A DNA stretch of 23,092 nucleotides. It comes from DASTBU01 sp035711845. Lineage in GTDB: Bacteria; Acidobacteriota; Vicinamibacteria; Vicinamibacterales; 2-12-FULL-66-21. Position numbers and translations under genes: made by a program. This document shows, one piece after another, positions 20,622 to 23,092 of the stretch. The stretch's first letter is position 1, and every line of letters starts with the position of its first letter. Under the pieces are notes generated by a model, which saw only the letters and a program-made list of their open reading frames with translations, was not told the DNA's origin and did not search any database. The stretch spans positions 1-23,092 of the forward strand of contig DASTBU010000006.1 of NCBI GenBank assembly GCA_035711845.1. Direction: 5' to 3'.

Positions 20622-21845
20622 ATGCCGGTCCTCCAGGCGACCGAGATCGAGCGCGTGTTCCGCGAAGAGTACGGGCGCGCGGTGGCCGTCCTGGTCCGCG
20701 TGTTCGGCGACATCGACATGGCGGAGGAGGCCGTCCAGGAGGCGTTCACGACCGCCGTCCAGCGGTGGCCCTCGGTGGGTCTCCCCCCCAGCCCCGCCGG
20801 ATGGATCATCACGACAGCGCGCAATCGCGCGTTCGATCGGCTCCGCCGGGAAGCCTCTCGCGAGGACCGGCACGCACAGGCCGCGCTGCTGCACGCCCGC
20901 GAGGAGACGACCGAGGAGGACGTTGTGCGCGACGATCGACTCCGGCTGATCTTCACCTGCTGCCATCCGGCGCTTGCGATCGGCGCCCAGGTGGCGCTGA
21001 CGCTCAGGCTGGTCGGGGGCCTCACCACCGCGGAAATCGCGCGCGCGTTTCTGGTGCCCGAGCCGACCATGGCCCAGCGGCTGGTTCGCGCCAAGGGCAA
21101 GATCCGCGACGCGAGGATCCCATACAGAATTCCGCAAGAGGCGGACCTGCCGGAGCGGCTTCTGGCGGTGCTGGCAGTCGTCTACCTGATCTTCAACGAG
21201 GGCTATGCGGCCAGCTCGGGCGATCGGCTGATTCGTGACGACCTCTGCGCCGAAGCCATCCGCCTCGGCCGGCTGCTCGCCGCGCTCATGCCCGACGAAC
21301 CCGAGGTGCTGGGGTTGCTCGCGCTGATGCTGCTCATTGAGTCGCGTCGCGCCGCGCGCATGACAGCCGAGGGGGACATGGTGCTGTTGGCGAGCCAGGT
21401 TCGGAGCCTGTGGGATCGACGTCTCATCGCCGAAGGCCACGCCCTCGTCCGCCGCTGTCTGCGGCGGAACCTGCCGGGCCCGTACCAGATCCAGGCGGCG
21501 ATCAACGCCGTGCACGGCGACGCGCCGAGCCCCGAGGCGACCGACTGGTCGCAGATCCTCACACTCTACGACCAGCTGCTCGCGCTTGCGCCGAGCCCCG
21601 TTGTCGCGCTCCATCGCGCGGTCGCCGTTGCGGAGGTCGACGGGCCCGGCGCCGCGCTCGCGCTGGTCGATGACCTGCGGCTGGATCATTACTACCTGTG
21701 GCACGCGATCCGCGCCGAGCTGCTGCGGCGCATGGGCCGCGAGGACGAGGCGGTACTGGCGTACGATGCGGCGATCGCGCGCGTGGGGAATGCCGCCGAG
21801 CGCGATTTCCTGCAGCGCACCCGTCAGGCGCTGATCCGCGCGTGA
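20622..21845 (+). CDS. ECF42-group RNA polymerase sigma factor with long C-terminal extension
   Basis: The 407-aa protein is about twice the length of an ordinary ECF factor. Region 2 is at about 10-75 (VFREEYGRAVAVLVRVFGDIDMAEEAVQEAFTTAVQRWP...PAGWIITTARNRAFDRLRR). Region 4 is at about 105-165 (LRLIFTCCHPALAIGAQVALTLRLVGGLTTAEIARAFLVPEPTMAQRLVRAKGKIR). The extension (about 180-400) starts with RLLAVLAVVYLIFNEGYAAS and has helical TPR-like repeats, as in the ECF42 group, where it is required for activity in the studied Streptomyces case. No anti-sigma gene is present, as usual for this group. The start follows GAGCGAGG, 8 bp after the YCII stop. An older name for such proteins is SigJ-like/YlaC-like; I give no symbol. 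Confidence 0.95.
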   Translation: MPVLQATEIERVFREEYGRAVAVLVRVFGDIDMAEEAVQEAFTTAVQRWPSVGLPPSPAGWIITTARNRAFDRLRREASREDRHAQAALLHAREETTEEDVVRDDRLRLIFTCCHPALAIGAQVALTLRLVGGLTTAEIARAFLVPEPTMAQRLVRAKGKIRDARIPYRIPQEADLPERLLAVLAVVYLIFNEGYAASSGDRLIRDDLCAEAIRLGRLLAALMPDEPEVLGLLALMLLIESRRAARMTAEGDMVLLASQVRSLWDRRLIAEGHALVRRCLRRNLPGPYQIQAAINAVHGDAPSPEATDWSQILTLYDQLLALAPSPVVALHRAVAVAEVDGPGAALALVDDLRLDHYYLWHAIRAELLRRMGREDEAVLAYDAAIARVGNAAERDFLQRTRQALIRA

Positions 21846-21883
21846 ACCGCTGTGCCCGTGCGTTTATCCTCGCTCGATATGAC

Positions 21884-22067
21884 TGTTCAAGGTTCATCGG
21901 GTTCATAGGTTCAGCAGGTTCCGAGGTTCAGCAGGTTCACAAGTTCATCGGGTTCTCGTTCGCGGCGCGCGACCTGAACCGCCTGAACCCCTGAACCTCT
22001 GAACCTCTGAACCTCTGAACCCCGGAACCCTGAACCCTGAACCCTTGAACCCCTGAACCCTTGAACC
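21884..22067. repeat. Inverted array of GGTTCA then TGAACC short repeats
   Basis: The left arm (21884-21958) contains nine GGTTCA-like units; from 21891 they alternate 9- and 8-bp spacing, giving four 17-bp super-units of the form GGTTCANCRGGTTCNNA. The right arm (21975-22067) has twelve TGAACC-like units, mostly 8 bp apart. The 16-bp centre (21959-21974) is GC-rich. The arms are complementary, so the transcript could form one long hairpin or many registers. It lies 38 bp after the ECF42 stop. Nothing here is coding; function unknown. Confidence 0.85.
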
Positions 22068-22194
22068 GCGGAGTGGCGTACGAGAGCGCAGGTTAGTCCC
22101 TGTCACAGCCGACGCGCGCGGCGTTATGATCTCCGGGCGAACATGACGCGCGCGGTCCGCGCGCGCCCGTATGTCTCGGCACGGATCCGCGGCG
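22068..22194 (+). promoter_or_regulatory. Upstream region of the MBL-fold gene with a possible -10 element
   Basis: TATGAT at 22125-22130 is a good -10 hexamer; only a weak -35 (around 22101-22107, GTCACA) precedes it. Transcription would begin near 22137, giving a leader of about 58 bases that is rich in CGCG and could fold. ATGs at 22143 (other frame) and 22171 (in frame) lie in the leader. Confidence 0.35.
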
Positions 22195-22797
22195 ATGAAG
22201 ACGACCGTCGTCAACGTCGGGTACCGATCGACGAACTACTGGGTCCTCAGCGCCGGGACCTCGAGGCTGCTCGTGGACCTCGGGTACCCGGGGACGATGG
22301 GCGTGCTCTTGGCAAGTCTCTCCCGGATGGGTGTTCCGCTCAACGAGATCCGGTACGCGCTCGCGACCCACTATCACCTGGATCACGCAGGCCTTGCACA
22401 GGACTTGAAGCAGGCCGGCGTGCCGCTGCTCGTGCTCGACGTGCAGGTCGGCGCGATTCCGCTGATGAAGCAATTCATGAAGCCAGCCGATCGCTACACC
22501 GAGATCACGCTGGGCGACAACGTGACCATCTCGGCTGCGGAGAGCCGCGCGAGGCTGGCGCGCATGGGCATCAGTGGAGAGATCGTCCATACACCCGGCC
22601 ACTCGGACGACAGCGTGTCTCTGCTGCTCGACGACGGCTCGGTGTTCACGGGAGACCTCACGCTCCCGGCGCTTGCACCGGAGGGCGCCGCCGACCTGGT
22701 GAACGCCAGTTGGCAGGTGCTGAGGGCCGGGGGCGCAACGCGCGTGTATCCGGGACACGGGCCGGTATGGGCGCTGAATCGAGGCGTCGCAGGATAA
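22195..22797 (+). CDS. Metallo-beta-lactamase-fold hydrolase
   Basis: The 200-aa protein has the full metal-binding set of this fold: THYHLDHAG (His59, His61, Asp63, His64), HTPGHSDDS (His136), FTGDL (Asp154) and YPGHGP (His188). It should bind two metal ions and hydrolyse a thioester, lactone, phosphoester or similar bond; the pattern is closest to general glyoxalase II-like or lactonase-like members. It has no signal peptide, so it is cytosolic, and it is shorter than true beta-lactamases. The ATG at 22195 begins the first strand (MKTTVVNVGYRSTNYWVL); an in-frame ATG at 22171 would add eight residues and has no better ribosome-binding site. It is convergent with the permease gene to its right. 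Confidence 0.9.
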   Translation: MKTTVVNVGYRSTNYWVLSAGTSRLLVDLGYPGTMGVLLASLSRMGVPLNEIRYALATHYHLDHAGLAQDLKQAGVPLLVLDVQVGAIPLMKQFMKPADRYTEITLGDNVTISAAESRARLARMGISGEIVHTPGHSDDSVSLLLDDGSVFTGDLTLPALAPEGAADLVNASWQVLRAGGATRVYPGHGPVWALNRGVAG

Positions 22798-22845
22798 CGG
22801 CGGCAGGTCCGCGGTCACGAGTTCGGGCCTCCGTCAAGTTGTCAG

Positions 22846-22869
22846 CGCGCCGGGCGCCGAGCCGGCGCG
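22846..22869. terminator. GC hairpin between convergent genes
   Basis: CGCGCCGG (22846-22853) pairs perfectly with CCGGCGCG (22862-22869) across an 8-base loop. It lies between the ends of two convergent genes (22797 and 22873), ending three bases before the permease stop, where a shared terminator is expected. There is no T-run, so the evidence is structural only. Confidence 0.5.
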
Positions 22870-22872
22870 GCG

Positions 22873-23092
22873 TCACTCCGACTGCAGCGATTCAACCGGA
22901 CTCGTTCTGGCCGCGCGGTAGGCCGGCACGCAGCAGGCCACGAGCGACGCGAGCACGACCAGGGCGATGCCGAGCGCGAACGTCAGCGGATCGTAGGGGG
23001 TGATGCTGTAGAGCTGTGCGCGCATCAATCCCGCGGCGGCGAGCGCCCCGAGGCACCCAATCCCCGCGCCCAGCACCGTCAGCCGCAGCCCG
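22873..23092 (-). CDS. ABC transporter permease (MacB/FtsX type), C-terminal end only
   Basis: The gene enters from the right edge, so only its last 72 residues are visible. They read GLRLTVLGAGIGCLGALAAAGLMRAQLYSITPYDPLTFALGIALVVLASLVACCVPAYRAARTSPVESLQSE. Two hydrophobic helices flank the Y-x-I-x-P-x-DPLTF loop, and the end CCVPAYRAARTSPVESLQSE matches the P-x-RRAARxDPxxALRxE terminus of MacB-like permeases. In Acidobacteria these occur as large duplicated permeases (ADOP), often far from an ATPase gene. They export macrolides, peptides or lipoproteins, or act as mechanotransmission subunits. An in-frame GTG at 23076 is internal and not the start. Confidence 0.88.
   Translation of the reverse strand, partial: GLRLTVLGAGIGCLGALAAAGLMRAQLYSITPYDPLTFALGIALVVLASLVACCVPAYRAARTSPVESLQSE

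Noticed and set aside
20280..21704. 474-codon minus-strand open frame
   Set aside because: Opposite the YCII and ECF42 genes; no motifs and no plausible start region.
21884..22067. CRISPR array
   Set aside because: Units are 6-9 bp, with no 25-40 bp repeats or spacers and no cas genes nearby.

Overview
The window is GC-rich, densely coded DNA that looks like a soil or sediment Acidobacteriota genome, possibly Vicinamibacteria. This rests on gene content only: an ECF sigma factor overlapping a TPR-bearing Ser/Thr kinase, a secreted FG-GAP beta-propeller with an Acidobacteria-style N-terminal domain, a MacB/ADOP-type permease end at the right edge, an ECF42 sigma factor with its DGPF/YCII partner, and intergenic short-repeat arrays. 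I found no rRNA, tRNA, CRISPR array or transposase.

Left part (1-3007): the end of a TPR-type gene converges on, and overlaps, a minus-strand two-gene operon (SDR oxidoreductase, then a divergent QueA-like protein, coupled by a TGATG junction). A SoxR-type [2Fe-2S] MerR regulator is divergent from this operon. Between them is a perfect 18-bp SoxR box whose geometry points at the SDR-queA operon.

Signalling block (3139-14392): a soluble PAS-GAF-PAS hybrid histidine kinase is followed 53 bp later by a receiver / degenerate sigma54-type AAA+ / Ser/Thr kinase fusion. The fusion gene ends inside a GATC-rich octamer array that can form a long hairpin. Facing it is a minus-strand series: ECF43-like sigma factor, membrane Ser/Thr kinase with TPRs (overlapping the sigma gene by 20 bp), and a large secreted beta-propeller / Ig-like protein.

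Right part (14778-23092): a class I methyltransferase, a small exported protein, a MarR-glycosyltransferase pair divergent from a four-helix membrane protein, a DUF5655 protein with a possible leaderless promoter, a 77-nt sequence that can fold into a four-way junction, a broken DinB gene, the DGPF/YCII-ECF42 pair with a candidate ECF42 promoter, a large inverted array of GGTTCA/TGAACC units, a metallo-beta-lactamase-fold hydrolase, and the 3' end of an ABC permease.

The most unusual items are the receiver-pseudoAAA-kinase fusion, the SoxR-SDR-QueA-like unit, the cloverleaf-like intergenic element and the two ~8-bp-period repeat arrays. Every functional statement rests on motif reading; no database search was run.
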